Assembly: GCF_029961155.1 (NCBI RefSeq) | Contig: NZ_JASBRH010000005.1 | Coordinates: 180,164 to 244,163 of the forward strand | Origin: Pontibacterium granulatum | GTDB taxonomy: Bacteria > Pseudomonadota > Gammaproteobacteria > Pseudomonadales > Balneatricaceae | Length of the DNA: 64,000 nt | Direction: 5' to 3' | Made by a program: the position numbers and the translations under genes | The notes under the pieces: generated by a model | What the model saw: the letters and a program-made list of their open reading frames with translations, nothing else | What the model was told of the DNA's origin: nothing | Databases searched by the model: none | Shown here: positions 33,752 through 43,241 of the stretch, piece by piece | How positions within the stretch are numbered: position 1 is the stretch's first letter | Layout of the letters: the number at the start of each line of letters is the position of its first letter

Positions 33752-34819
33752 ATGTTTGCCAATACAACGCCGCATACATCAGATCAGCATCGCATCGTTA
33801 CCTTTCCCGGCAAAGGCACCCGCTCCGTTAGGAGATCACAGATAACCCTGAAGGAAGTGACCTTCCAGGATACGGAGTTTTCCAAAGTTGCCCATCGCGG
33901 CGTCAAAGCGCTGAACCACGAGATTCCGATACTGATTCTTGGCGAAACGGGGGCGGGTAAAGAGGTATTGGCTCGCACCCTCCATCAAGAGAGCTGCCGC
34001 GGTTCCAGTCCGTTTGTCGCGTTGAACTGTGCCGCCATCCCTGAAGGTTTGATCGAATCGGAGCTGTTCGGTTATACCGATGGCGCATTCACCGGCGCAC
34101 GCCGAGGCGGAATGAAAGGCAAAGTCCAACTGGCCGATAAGGGTACTTTGTTCCTGGACGAAATTGGTGATATGCCACTGGATCTCCAGGCGCGATTGCT
34201 ACGCGTCTTGCAAGATCGCTGTGTGACGCCTTTGGGCAGTGGCAAAGAGATCCCTGTTGATATAACCGTTATCTGTGCCACACACCGTGACTTGAAACAG
34301 ATGGTAGCGGAAGGCAGTTTTCGCGAAGACCTCTACTACCGCCTGAACGGAATGACCATTCGTATTCCCTCCCTTCGTAAGCGGTCCAACTTTGGCGATT
34401 TTGTTCACCACATGCTGCGGATTGAAGCCGGACATGATCACAACATCCGTATTGATACAGCCCTAATGGAAGAGCTCTCCTGCTATTGCTGGCCGGGTAA
34501 CGTGAGACAGCTGCAAACAGTGCTTAAAACCTGTGTTGCGTTCATGGAAGAGGGCGAAAATCTCATTACCAAAGAGCATCTGACTGAAGACTTCCGCGAA
34601 GAGTTATCTTCCAGTCGCCATTTGCACCTAAGCAAAGATAGTGGTGCAAGTAAGGGTACAACACTAAAAAGCGCTGAAGCTGAGCATATACGGAAGGTGA
34701 TTGCTTCTACCGGAGGTAATATCTCGGCTTCGGCTGCAGCGCTGGGAATTAGCAGGGCGACACTATACCGCCGCCTGCAAAACGCGGGCATGGACGCAGC
34801 ACTCACTGCACGGGATTAA
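33752..34819 (+). CDS. Sigma-54-dependent activator without sensory domain
   Basis: The 355-residue protein consists of about 35 N-terminal residues, an AAA+ sigma-54 interaction domain (Walker A GETGAGKE, the GAFTGA loop in YTDGAFTGARRGG, Walker B TLFLDEIGD, WPGNVRQL) and a C-terminal Fis-type helix-turn-helix (NISASAAALGISRATLYRRLQ). It has no receiver, PAS or GAF domain, so it must be controlled by a partner protein or by its own level, as with PspF. Its target is unknown; the sigma-54 promoters of the 57-63 kb region need such a protein, but no direct link is visible. Confidence 0.9.
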   Translation: MFANTTPHTSDQHRIVTFPGKGTRSVRRSQITLKEVTFQDTEFSKVAHRGVKALNHEIPILILGETGAGKEVLARTLHQESCRGSSPFVALNCAAIPEGLIESELFGYTDGAFTGARRGGMKGKVQLADKGTLFLDEIGDMPLDLQARLLRVLQDRCVTPLGSGKEIPVDITVICATHRDLKQMVAEGSFREDLYYRLNGMTIRIPSLRKRSNFGDFVHHMLRIEAGHDHNIRIDTALMEELSCYCWPGNVRQLQTVLKTCVAFMEEGENLITKEHLTEDFREELSSSRHLHLSKDSGASKGTTLKSAEAEHIRKVIASTGGNISASAAALGISRATLYRRLQNAGMDAALTARD

Positions 34820-34836
34820 CCGTAGAGGTAAACGCC

Positions 34837-35160
34837 ATGATCATGCCGAACCCCGTCCGTCTCACTGAAGAAAACGCACAATATTCTGGTACAGGCGGTG
34901 TAAGCGAAGGAAATACACACGCGGGTTTTATACCGGCATTTATGGATACGGCGACCGGACAGGTAGAGCTTTCGCGCTTTAGTAACGGGCGTATTGCACC
35001 TTGCCACCTGTTGGACGGTTTACCTGAAAGCTGGATCACCTGCCGAGACTTGCGCGGACGCGTGCAGAATATCAAAAGCACCGTAATATCGGGTTTCGTA
35101 CGCCTGGAGCAATTCTTCACCCGCGAGGAAGCTGCGCGCTTTATCTCTGGTTATTCGTAA
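34837..35160 (+). CDS. Hypothetical protein downstream of the sigma-54 activator
   Basis: A 107-residue protein of unknown family. AGAGGT lies 7 bases before the ATG at 34837, and the gap to the activator is 17 bases, so the two are probably cotranscribed. It has no signal peptide or membrane segment; the middle (IPAFMDTATGQVELSRFSNGRIAPCHLLDGLPESWI) hints at a compact cytoplasmic fold. Because the activator lacks a sensor domain, this protein is a possible partner, but that is inference only. Confidence 0.65.
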   Translation: MIMPNPVRLTEENAQYSGTGGVSEGNTHAGFIPAFMDTATGQVELSRFSNGRIAPCHLLDGLPESWITCRDLRGRVQNIKSTVISGFVRLEQFFTREEAARFISGYS

Positions 35161-35282
35161 AGTTAAATGGGGTTACGAGGACAACAGATCGCGGTAATGA
35201 CTTTGTCGTAGCGCACATACGGAGCGGCAATGTGCCGGAGACCACTCAGGTCTAAAACGGATGACTCCGACACTTTCACTAC

Positions 35283-35879
35283 TTACTCACCAACCAGATC
35301 ACCAATAAGCGTGGTTACAGGCTTAACGCCAGACCAGGTTGGATAACTCTGGTCTTCCTCATCATCAACCGGTGGGCCCGTTCTGATCTTTGCTGACACC
35401 TCATCGATCGGAAAGCTGATCACAACGGTCGCTTTCATCTCGGTTTCGTTGGGCGCACGAGCTTCGGTCGAGCGACCTTGACTGAACTTCTCCAACATCT
35501 GGTCCAACGCAAAGCGCTTGTGCATCGGATCTTCTATTACCTCCCCCTCACCATAGAGCATCACCGAGCGGAAATTTGCAGAGTAGTGAAATGCCGATTT
35601 AGCAAACACCAATCCGTCCAGCAGCGTGACGGTTATACACGCTGTCTCACCGCGGATAATCGACTGGAAAAGCCCGTTTTTACTTGATCCATGCACATAC
35701 AAGCGATCACCGATACGCCAGTGAAAATTTGGCTGTACCGCAGCGGTATTATGCATCGTCGCCCCTATATGACAGACGAAAGCCTCATCCAGTATTGAAT
35801 AGATCGTTGTGCGGTCGTAGCGCGCCTTTTTGGGGCCACGTTTGACCCGCGTTCTTTCCGTTACGGTGATTGGTTCCAC
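35283..35879 (-). CDS. Pyridoxamine 5'-phosphate oxidase family protein
   Basis: The 198-residue protein has the FMN-binding split-barrel pattern (LDEAFVCHIGATMHNTAAVQPNFHWRIGDRLYVHGSSKNG, ACITVTLLDGLVFAKSAFHYSANFRSVMLYG). It resembles the PNPOx-like, 'MSMEG_3727-type' group encoded divergently from MocR regulators, as here. The substrate is unknown; flavin, haem or F420 binding is possible for the fold. It is probably the regulated target of the adjacent MocR gene. Confidence 0.87.
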   Translation of the reverse strand: MEPITVTERTRVKRGPKKARYDRTTIYSILDEAFVCHIGATMHNTAAVQPNFHWRIGDRLYVHGSSKNGLFQSIIRGETACITVTLLDGLVFAKSAFHYSANFRSVMLYGEGEVIEDPMHKRFALDQMLEKFSQGRSTEARAPNETEMKATVVISFPIDEVSAKIRTGPPVDDEEDQSYPTWSGVKPVTTLIGDLVGE

Positions 35880-35909
35880 GGCAACAGCTCCCTTGTGTTG
35901 TTAGCTTGC

Positions 35910-35978
35910 AGTGGGCCCAGAATAGAGGCTAAATGGGCTAATGAAGAGCTCCATTATTACAATTTATGTAGACCCACT
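35910..35978. promoter_or_regulatory. Repeated motifs between PNPOx-like gene and MocR gene
   Basis: AGTGGGC (35910-35916) and AATGGGC (35932-35938) are direct repeats 22 bases (two helical turns) apart; ACCCACT (35972-35978) is the inverse. MocR regulators are known to bind such spaced repeats in divergent promoter regions. Confidence 0.5.
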
Positions 35979-35981
35979 TTT

Positions 35982-37456
35982 ATGGTTTCTCAGTTTCCCT
36001 CATCCCTGTATTTGCCATTTCAGGAATCAAGCAGCGAGTTAGCACAATACGTAAGACTGTTTCGCGCTTTCCAGCAGGCCATCATTAAAGGCAATCTGGC
36101 GCCTGGCGCAAAGCTGCCGGCAAGTCGCGCCTTGTGCGCAGAGCTCGGTATCTCCCGTAACACGGTTAAAACTGCGTATGAAATGTTGCATGCCGAAGGG
36201 TATGTTGAAACCCGCCACGGCGCGGGCAGTTTTGTCGCAACGAATCTTCCGTTGGATACGGTCGGCCAAAAAGAAGATCAAGCCCAATCACAGACTCAGA
36301 ATCCCCCAAAACTCTCCGCAATGGCGCAAACGCTGGTGGGGGTGCGCAAGCCCAACCAAATGAAAAAGGGGGAGCTGCTGCTTCCTGCTCAACCCTGTAT
36401 TAACAGTTTTCCCTGGAGTCAGTGGCAACGGGCGGTTGCAGGTGCCGGACGACAGATGAAATACCAGCAGAATTCGGTAATGGGAAACAACCAGCTTCGC
36501 GAGCAGATCGCCAGCTACCTTCGTGTTGTAAGGGGTGTGAAATGCTCCGCAGACCAGGTGATGATCTGTTCAGGTTCCCAGCAAGCGATGTTTCTCGCGC
36601 TTAAGCTACTGGTGAATGCCGGGGAGCCAGTCATTACCGAAGATCCGGGATACCAAGGTATCGACGGCGCGATCGCTGCGGTGGGTGCAACTAAAATCCC
36701 GGCACAAGTGGACGAGCAAGGCATTCAACTCGAAGATGGGCTGGAGAAAGCGCCGGATGCGCGAGTGGTGATGCTGACACCGTCCAGAAACCACCCGTTG
36801 GGCCATACGTTAAGCCTCGACAGGCGGCTGCACGTGCTACAGTGGGCAAAGCGAACCGGCAGCTGGCTGATCGAGGACGATTACGACAGTGAGTTCAGGT
36901 TCGAGCAACAGCCCCTAACTTCCTTGCAGGGGCTGGGCGGGCAGGACGTGGTGATCTATACCGGTACGTTCAGCCGGATTCTCCATCCCGGCATTCGTCT
37001 GGGGTATATGGTGCTACCGGAGCTGTTGTTAGAGCCTGCTAACCGCGCCAAAACTTACATGGAGGGGGAACATCGATTCTTCCACAACTTGCGTTGGCGG
37101 AATTCATGGGCAACGGTCATTTTGCCAGTCATGTGCGACGGATGCGCAAACTCTACCACCAACGTCGGGAAACTCTGCACAGTGTAATCGAAGCCCGACT
37201 CGGGGCTCACCTATCGCTAATCCCCAGCGATGGCGGTATGCACTCGGTTTACCTTATTCCTGAACAATGGAATGACCGACGTATACGGCAATTATGTGAT
37301 GAACGCGGCTTGGGCATACGGGATCTTTCACGCTATTACAGCAGCAAGGAAGGGGCAAAGGGCTTGGTTATCGGTTTCGCCGGTTACACCGAATCAGAGA
37401 TCAACACAGGCATCGATCGACTTGCAAAGGCTATTACGCTTTACAGGACTGAGTAA
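35982..37456 (+). pseudogene. MocR/PdxR-type GntR-aminotransferase regulator, frameshifted
   Basis: An N-terminal GntR helix-turn-helix (IIKGNLAPGAKLPASRALCAELGISRNTVKTAYEML) is joined to a fold-type I aminotransferase domain (GSQQAMFLALKLL, EDPGYQGID, LIEDDYDSEFRF, with the PLP lysine expected in the GTFSRILHPGIRLGY region, where Lys is replaced by Arg-Ile). The frame breaks near 37064-37068 in a run of five G: adding one G would read MEGGTSILPQLALAEFM and continue through 37094-37456 to the normal end (about 491 residues). Either the gene is inactivated or the break is a sequencing error. Confidence 0.8.
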
Positions 37457-37613
37457 GAGCGCCTAGTAAGCAATTGAGATACGACGTGAATAACCCTTTA
37501 CAAAGGAGGAGCCGCTGTTGCTGCTGTCAGCATACTTAGGCGCCGCTCAATCTGAGAGTTTCAGTTCGGGCTGTGTCGGAGTGACGTATTAATTTAGATA
37601 TGTATATTCAGAA

Positions 37614-37643
37614 GGGCACAACTGAAGGAAGCCTGTTGTGCCC
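37614..37643. terminator. Hairpin between convergent MocR and GNAT genes
   Basis: GGGCACAAC (37614-37622) pairs with GTTGTGCCC (37635-37643). No T run follows on either strand, so terminator function is only likely. Confidence 0.45.
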
Positions 37644-37664
37644 GGGAAAATCTGATCATATAGA

Positions 37665-38159
37665 TCAGTTCAGCGAGAGCGACATCTCATGCCAGCTCAG
37701 GCCACCATGATCTGAATCGGATGGCCCAAGATCCTGATAGCCAAACCTGGCGTACATACCGATCAACTCTTCCTGACAGATCAGGAAGATCTCTTCCTTA
37801 CCCATCAGCTTCATTCGGCCAATAAAGTCATCCATCAGCTTGCCCGCCATACCCTGGCCCTGATACTTCGGGTGAACGACAACGGACATAATCACGATCT
37901 TCTTGCCATTTGGATCGTGGCCAACCAGCTCTTTAAACGTCTCGTCGGAAAGCACCACATTGTCTGTGGCACCTGCGTTGATAAAGCCGATGATCTCGCG
38001 CTCGTTTTCGAGCACGGTAAACCCTTCGGGATAGGTTTGGATACGCTTAAGGATCTTCGCTTTGCTGGCGGCTTCATCGCCAGCGTAGGAGGTGGTTTCG
38101 ATTTCGTAGCAGCGATCGATGTCCTGCTCGGTAACGTTGCGGATATTCAGGTGTGACAT
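37665..38159 (-). CDS. GNAT family N-acetyltransferase
   Basis: A 164-residue GNAT with the acetyl-CoA motif VVHPKYQGQGMAGKLMDDFI, an N-terminal IRNVTEQDIDRCYEIE strand-helix and a C-terminal YARFGYQDLGPSDSDHGGLSWHEM segment. The latter resembles the arylalkylamine-acetyltransferase-like bacterial subgroup. The substrate is unknown. It is downstream of metH on the same strand but separated by the REP-like repeat at 38187. Confidence 0.87.
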   Translation of the reverse strand: MSHLNIRNVTEQDIDRCYEIETTSYAGDEAASKAKILKRIQTYPEGFTVLENEREIIGFINAGATDNVVLSDETFKELVGHDPNGKKIVIMSVVVHPKYQGQGMAGKLMDDFIGRMKLMGKEEIFLICQEELIGMYARFGYQDLGPSDSDHGGLSWHEMSLSLN

Positions 38160-38186
38160 CAGTATGTGGATTCAGGTGGCATCATT

Positions 38187-38231
38187 GTAGGGCAGGCTTC
38201 AGCCTGCCGGCACCCTGAAAGGGTGCCCTAC
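38187..38231. repeat. REP-like double hairpin, copy 3
   Basis: GTAG, stem GGCAGGC-TTCA-GCCTGCC, then GGCACCC-TGAA-AGGGTGCC and CTAC. Best-paired of the three copies. It lies between metH and the GNAT gene. Confidence 0.72.
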
Positions 38232-38260
38232 AGGCCGTTTCAACAAATAGCGAAAAGGGC

Positions 38261-41200
38261 TTAACCCTCTTCAGGCTCGTAACCCAGGTTAGGTGCCAGC
38301 CAACGTTCAGCCTGAGACATCTCCATGCCGGTACGGTGTGCGTAGCTCTCAACCTGATCTTCACTGATCTTCGCAACACCGAAGTACTGAGAATCTGGGT
38401 GGCTGAAGTACCAACCACTTACAGATGCAGCAGGCAGCATTGCGTAGGCATCGGTCAGGGTAATACCCGTGTGTTTCTCTGCATCCAGCAGCTCCCACAT
38501 CAGGCCTTTCTCGGTGTGCTCAGGGCACGCCGGGTAACCCGGAGCAGGGCGGATACCCTGGTATTTCTCCTTGATCAGATCTTCGTTATCCAGCGCTTCA
38601 TTGGATGCGTAGCCCCAGATCTCGCGACGCACTTTTGCGTGCATCATTTCAGCGAAGGCTTCAGCAAAACGGTCGGCCAGTGCTTTCACCATGATTGCGT
38701 GGTAGTCATCGTGATCCGCTTCGTACTCGGCCACCAGTTCATCACAACCGTGACCCGCTGTTACCGCGAACGCACCGAAGTAGTCTTTCTTACCGCTGTT
38801 CTTAGGAGCGATAAAGTCGGTCAGGCATATGTTGGCCTTACCTTCGGCTTTTTCGATCTGCTGACGCAGGTGGTGCAAAGTGGTCAGTACTTCGGTGCGG
38901 CTTTCGTCGGTGTACAGTTCGATATCGTCATCGTTGACGCTGTTCGCTGGGAACAAACCAACCACTGCTTTCGCCGTGAGTAGCTTGTCATCAACCAGCT
39001 TCTTCAGCATCACCTTCGCATCAGCAAACAGTTTGGTTGCTTCTTCGCCGATGATCTCGTCTTCCAGAATGCGTGGGTAACGACCCGCCAGCTCCCAGGA
39101 GTGGAAGAACGGGGACCAATCGAAGTAAGGCAATAGCTCGTCAAGAGAGACATCTTCGAATACCTGAATACCGATCTGGTTTGGTACCGGCGGCGTGTAG
39201 TTGTCCCAATCGATCTGAAACTTGTTTTCGCGTGCCGCTTCCAGGGTAACGCGACGCTTGTCGTTGGCTCGTGCAGCGTGACGTTCACGAACCGCTTGAT
39301 ACTCTTCCTGTATCTCTTTGACATAGTTGGCTTTTTTCTCTTTAGAGAGCAGGGCAGAGGCTACGTTTACCGCACGGGATGCGTTGGTTACGTGCACTAC
39401 TTGGTCGCGATGGAACACCGGGTCGATTTTCACAGCAGTGTGCGCTTTGGAGGTGGTCGCACCACCAATCATCAATGGGATGTTGAATTCCTGACGCTCC
39501 ATCTCTTTTGCCATGTGCACCATCTCATCCAGGGATGGCGTAATCAGACCAGACAGACCGATGATGTCAGCGTTCTCTTCACGGGCTGTTTTCAGGATGG
39601 TTTCCGCAGGAACCATTACACCCAGATCAACGATCTCGTAGTTGTTACACTGCAGCACCACGCCCACGATGTTTTTACCGATATCGTGCACATCACCTTT
39701 TACGGTGGCCATGATGATCTTGCCGTTGGAACTTGATTCGTTACCGGCTTTCTCTTCCTCGATAAACGGCATCAGGTAGGCCACCGCTTTCTTCATTACG
39801 CGGGCGGATTTCACGACCTGCGGCAGGAACATTTTACCTGCACCAAACAGGTCCCCGACGATACCCATGCCGTCCATCAGCGGACCTTCGATCACTTCCA
39901 ATGGGCGGGCATAGTTCTGGCGGCACTCTTCCGTGTCTTCATCGATAAATTCGGTGATGCCTTTAACCAGTGCGTGGCTTAGACGTTTGTTAACTTCCCA
40001 GCTGCGCCACTCTGCTGCCTGCGGGTCTTCCTCTGCTGAGCCGTCACCACGGTATTTGTCAGCAACCGCCAGCAGGCGCTCGGTACCGTCTTCACGGGTG
40101 TTGAGGATGACGTCTTCAACCAGTTCACGCAGTTCAGTCGGCAGGTCATCGTAGATCGCCAACTGACCGGCATTCACGATACCCATGTCCATACCTTGCT
40201 TGATCGCGTGGTACAGGAACACACAGTGGATCGCTTCACGCACCGGGTTGTTACCACGGAAGGAGAAGGATACGTTGGATACACCACCGGACACTTTCGC
40301 GTGTGGCAGGTTCTTCTTGATCCAGCCAGTCGCGTTGATGAAGTCAACGGCGTAGTTGTTGTGCTCATCGATACCGGTTGCTACAGCAAAGATGTTCGGG
40401 TCGAAGATAATGTCTTCCGGTGGGAAGCCAACTTTGTCGACCAGCACACGGTAGGAGCGCTCACAGATCTCAATCTTACGCTCGTAGGTATCAGCCTGGC
40501 CCGTTTCATCGAACGCCATAACCACAACAGCAGCACCGTAACGACGGATCTTGCGAGCCTGTTCGATGAAGTTCTCTTCACCTTCCTTCAGGGAGATGGA
40601 GTTCACGACACCTTTACCCTGAATGCACTGCAAGCCAGCTTCCAGCACGTCCCATTTGGAGGAGTCGATCATGATTGGCACACAAGCGATATCTGGCTCA
40701 CCGGCAATCAGGTTCAGGAAGCGCACCATAGCGGCGTGCGCATCCAGCATGCCTTCGTCCATGTTGATATCGATGACCTGGGCACCGTTTTCAACCTGCT
40801 GACGGGCTACGTCCAAAGCGGTTTCGTAATCGTTTTCTTTGATCAGACGTTTAAACTTGGCTGAGCCGGTTACGTTGGTACGTTCACCCACGTTAACAAA
40901 CAGCGTGCTTGCACCGATGTTCATCGGCTCCAGACCGGAAAGGCGGCATTCAACCGGCAGATCTGGCAACGCGCGCGGTGGGTGTTTCTTCGCAGCATCA
41001 CCCATCGCCTTCACGTGTTCAGGCGTGGTACCACAACAACCACCGATGATGTTCAGGAAACCGGACTCGGCCCATTCACTGATCTCTGCCGCCATCTGTT
41101 CCGGTGTTTCGTCGTAGCCACCGAATGCATTCGGCAGACCGGCGTTCGGGTGGGCAGACACGTAGGTGTCGGCAATACGGGACAGCTCCTGCACGTACTG

Positions 41201-41971
41201 ACGCAGCTCCTGAGGACCCAGCGCACAGTTCAGACCGATTGAGATTGGCTTCGCGTGACGTACGGAGTTCCAGAACGCTTCTGTGGTCTGACCGGAGAGG
41301 GTACGACCGGATGCGTCGGTGATGGTGCCGGAGATCATCACCGGTAGACGCAGGCCGTTTTCTTCGAAGTAAGTTTCTACTGCGTAGATTGCTGCTTTGG
41401 CGTTCAACGTATCGAAAATGGTTTCGATCAGGATGATGTCCGCACCGCCTTCAATCAGGCCGTCTAGGGATTCTGTGTAAGCTTCGACCAGCGCATTGAA
41501 CGTTACATTACGGTAGGCTGGGTCGTTTACATCCGGAGAGATGGAGCAGGTGCGGTTGGTCGGGCCAAGTACACCGGCAACGTAACGGGGTTGGTCCGGG
41601 TTCTGCGCAGTGACTTCATCTGCGACTTCACGTGCCAGACGCGCTGCAACCACGTTGATCTCGCGACTGATCGATTCCATTTCGTAATCGGCCATCGCGA
41701 TGGTAGTCGCGTTAAAGGTATTGGTTTCGATGATGTCAGCACCGGCGTCCAGGTAAGCACGGTGGATATCAGCAATGATTTTTGGCTGGGTCAGAACCAG
41801 CAGGTCATTGTTGCCTTTGACTTCGATATGCCAGTCAGCAAAGCGTTCGCCACGATAGTCCTCTTCCTGAAGTTTATAGTCCTGAATCATGGTGCCCATA
41901 CCACCATCCAATACGAGGATACGGTCTTTCAGGGCGGCTTTTAACTGTTCTGTTTTATCTACTTGTGCCAC
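38261..41971 (-). CDS. metH: Cobalamin-dependent methionine synthase
   Basis: A 1236-residue MetH with all four modules: homocysteine-binding ([10 protein letters not shown]; zinc Cys pair in [13 protein letters not shown]), methyltetrahydrofolate-binding pterin domain ([17 protein letters not shown]), cobalamin-binding domain with [16 protein letters not shown] (His ligand in DxHxxG) and a C-terminal SAM reactivation domain ([15 protein letters not shown]). It transfers a methyl group from methyltetrahydrofolate to homocysteine. No cobalamin riboswitch is apparent upstream. Confidence 0.97.
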   Translation of the reverse strand: MAQVDKTEQLKAALKDRILVLDGGMGTMIQDYKLQEEDYRGERFADWHIEVKGNNDLLVLTQPKIIADIHRAYLDAGADIIETNTFNATTIAMADYEMESISREINVVAARLAREVADEVTAQNPDQPRYVAGVLGPTNRTCSISPDVNDPAYRNVTFNALVEAYTESLDGLIEGGADIILIETIFDTLNAKAAIYAVETYFEENGLRLPVMISGTITDASGRTLSGQTTEAFWNSVRHAKPISIGLNCALGPQELRQYVQELSRIADTYVSAHPNAGLPNAFGGYDETPEQMAAEISEWAESGFLNIIGGCCGTTPEHVKAMGDAAKKHPPRALPDLPVECRLSGLEPMNIGASTLFVNVGERTNVTGSAKFKRLIKENDYETALDVARQQVENGAQVIDINMDEGMLDAHAAMVRFLNLIAGEPDIACVPIMIDSSKWDVLEAGLQCIQGKGVVNSISLKEGEENFIEQARKIRRYGAAVVVMAFDETGQADTYERKIEICERSYRVLVDKVGFPPEDIIFDPNIFAVATGIDEHNNYAVDFINATGWIKKNLPHAKVSGGVSNVSFSFRGNNPVREAIHCVFLYHAIKQGMDMGIVNAGQLAIYDDLPTELRELVEDVILNTREDGTERLLAVADKYRGDGSAEEDPQAAEWRSWEVNKRLSHALVKGITEFIDEDTEECRQNYARPLEVIEGPLMDGMGIVGDLFGAGKMFLPQVVKSARVMKKAVAYLMPFIEEEKAGNESSSNGKIIMATVKGDVHDIGKNIVGVVLQCNNYEIVDLGVMVPAETILKTAREENADIIGLSGLITPSLDEMVHMAKEMERQEFNIPLMIGGATTSKAHTAVKIDPVFHRDQVVHVTNASRAVNVASALLSKEKKANYVKEIQEEYQAVRERHAARANDKRRVTLEAARENKFQIDWDNYTPPVPNQIGIQVFEDVSLDELLPYFDWSPFFHSWELAGRYPRILEDEIIGEEATKLFADAKVMLKKLVDDKLLTAKAVVGLFPANSVNDDDIELYTDESRTEVLTTLHHLRQQIEKAEGKANICLTDFIAPKNSGKKDYFGAFAVTAGHGCDELVAEYEADHDDYHAIMVKALADRFAEAFAEMMHAKVRREIWGYASNEALDNEDLIKEKYQGIRPAPGYPACPEHTEKGLMWELLDAEKHTGITLTDAYAMLPAASVSGWYFSHPDSQYFGVAKISEDQVESYAHRTGMEMSQAERWLAPNLGYEPEEG

Positions 41972-42445
41972 GGCGCTTCTATCCGGTCTGAAAACGAAAG
42001 GGATTATTTTAAATCAATTAGTTGCGAGATGCCCTGAGTCTGATTCAACTTTTATTGAATGAGTTTAATGTTTGCTGTTTTCTGTTGAGCAAAATTTCAC
42101 CAAATCGACATAAGAAACCACCGGTTTTCCCTTATTTTTTCAGAATTTGGTGTTAGAATTGGCGCCCACGTGCTCGCGTGGTACCGGATCGGTCAAATTG
42201 CTTAGTTTCATTTTGTCCTTTTTCTAGTAACATGCGCAGCGCATTTCGTACGACTTAAGGTCGTGCGAAAGGAAAGACGTGCAGTGCACACTTGCACTGA
42301 ACTCTTATTGCATGAGTATCGGGACTCGGCAATCAGAGCAGGGCTTCACCGTAACAGATCCTGTGTTCAGGTATCTGTTTGGGAAGCAGTATTGGGGGGA
42401 ACCCGGAGCCAGATCCGGGAAAGGAAAGCAAGCAGGTATCACATT
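41972..42445. other. Divergent metH-panD region with inverted repeats
   Basis: ATTCAA (42043-42048) and TTGAAT (42055-42060) form an inverted repeat about 75 bases before metH; it is not in the TGAA-N5-TTCA orientation of MetR sites. In the panD leader TTCGTACGAC (42245-42254) and GTCGTGCGAA (42260-42269) form a 10-bp stem with one wobble pair. No gene is convincing here. Confidence 0.4.
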
Positions 42446-42880
42446 ATGCTGCAGACATTCTTGAAGGCCAAATTGCACCGCGTAACTGTAACTCACGCAG
42501 AACTGCATTATGAAGGTTCCTGCGCGATCGACAGCGTACTGCTGGAGCGTTCAGGCATCAAAGAATATGAACAAATTCATATTTACGACATTAACAGCGG
42601 TGAGCGCTTCTCTACTTATGCAATTGCTGCTGAACCGAACAGTGGCATCATCTCTGTAAACGGAGCTGCTGCGCATAAGGCAAGCAAAGGTGATCTGCTG
42701 ATCATCTGCTCATACGTACAGTTGGATGAACAGGAAGCTGAAACCTTCCAGCCAACTCTCTGCTACTTCGAGAATGCGAAAGCAGACGGCGGCATTGGCG
42801 CAAGCGACGAAGAGCTGCACCAGCGCAACGTAATGACGGGTATCAAAAACGAGATCCCAGTTCAGCCAAAAGATATCTGA
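42446..42880 (+). CDS. panD: Aspartate 1-decarboxylase
   Basis: The 144-residue protein begins [20 protein letters not shown] and carries the self-cleavage site Gly24-Ser25 in YEGSCAID, where Ser becomes the pyruvoyl group. It makes beta-alanine for pantothenate and CoA. The start at 42446 fits the family; a longer frame upstream is unlikely. It is about 18 residues longer at the C-terminus than Escherichia coli PanD. panB and panC are not next to it. Confidence 0.93.
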   Translation: MLQTFLKAKLHRVTVTHAELHYEGSCAIDSVLLERSGIKEYEQIHIYDINSGERFSTYAIAAEPNSGIISVNGAAAHKASKGDLLIICSYVQLDEQEAETFQPTLCYFENAKADGGIGASDEELHQRNVMTGIKNEIPVQPKDI

Positions 42881-42900
42881 TCGAACAGAATATCCAACAA

Positions 42901-42925
42901 AGCCGCCCACGGGCGGCTTTTTTTG
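42901..42925 (+). terminator. Terminator after panD
   Basis: AGCCGCCC-AC-GGGCGGCT followed by seven T. Confidence 0.92.
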
Positions 42926-43241
42926 TGTCTGCAATTTAGGCCAGAACTCCCGCTATTTCTGCTTATTAGAAGTTTCCGCACCCGAAAAATCATCCGAAAC
43001 CCCAATATTGTCGACAATCCAGCATCAGTCCTTAGTCGTACGACTCAGATCAACAAATCCGCCTCAACCCCATTAAATACGGGCTAATCACCAATATATT
43101 AACCTTTTGTATTAGTTAATTTATCGCGCCGGTCGGTTAAAGTGACAGAACTGAAAGGGGTCAACTGTCTACAATAATAAGAAAGACCCCGAACGACTAA
43201 GACAGATTAACAACTACAAAGACAAAGAAAGGACCCGCGCT
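42926..43241. other. prpE upstream region with two perfect palindromes
   Basis: ATTGTCGACAAT (43007-43018) and AGTCGTACGACT (43034-43045) are perfect 12-base palindromes 27 bases apart, about 200 bases before prpE. AAAGGA precedes the prpE start. No gene seen. Confidence 0.45.

Noticed and set aside
38336..40864. Several open frames on the plus strand inside metH
   Set aside because: Antisense shadows of metH with no recognisable domains.
41972..42300. Cobalamin or SAM riboswitch before metH
   Set aside because: None of the conserved core strings of these riboswitches could be found.
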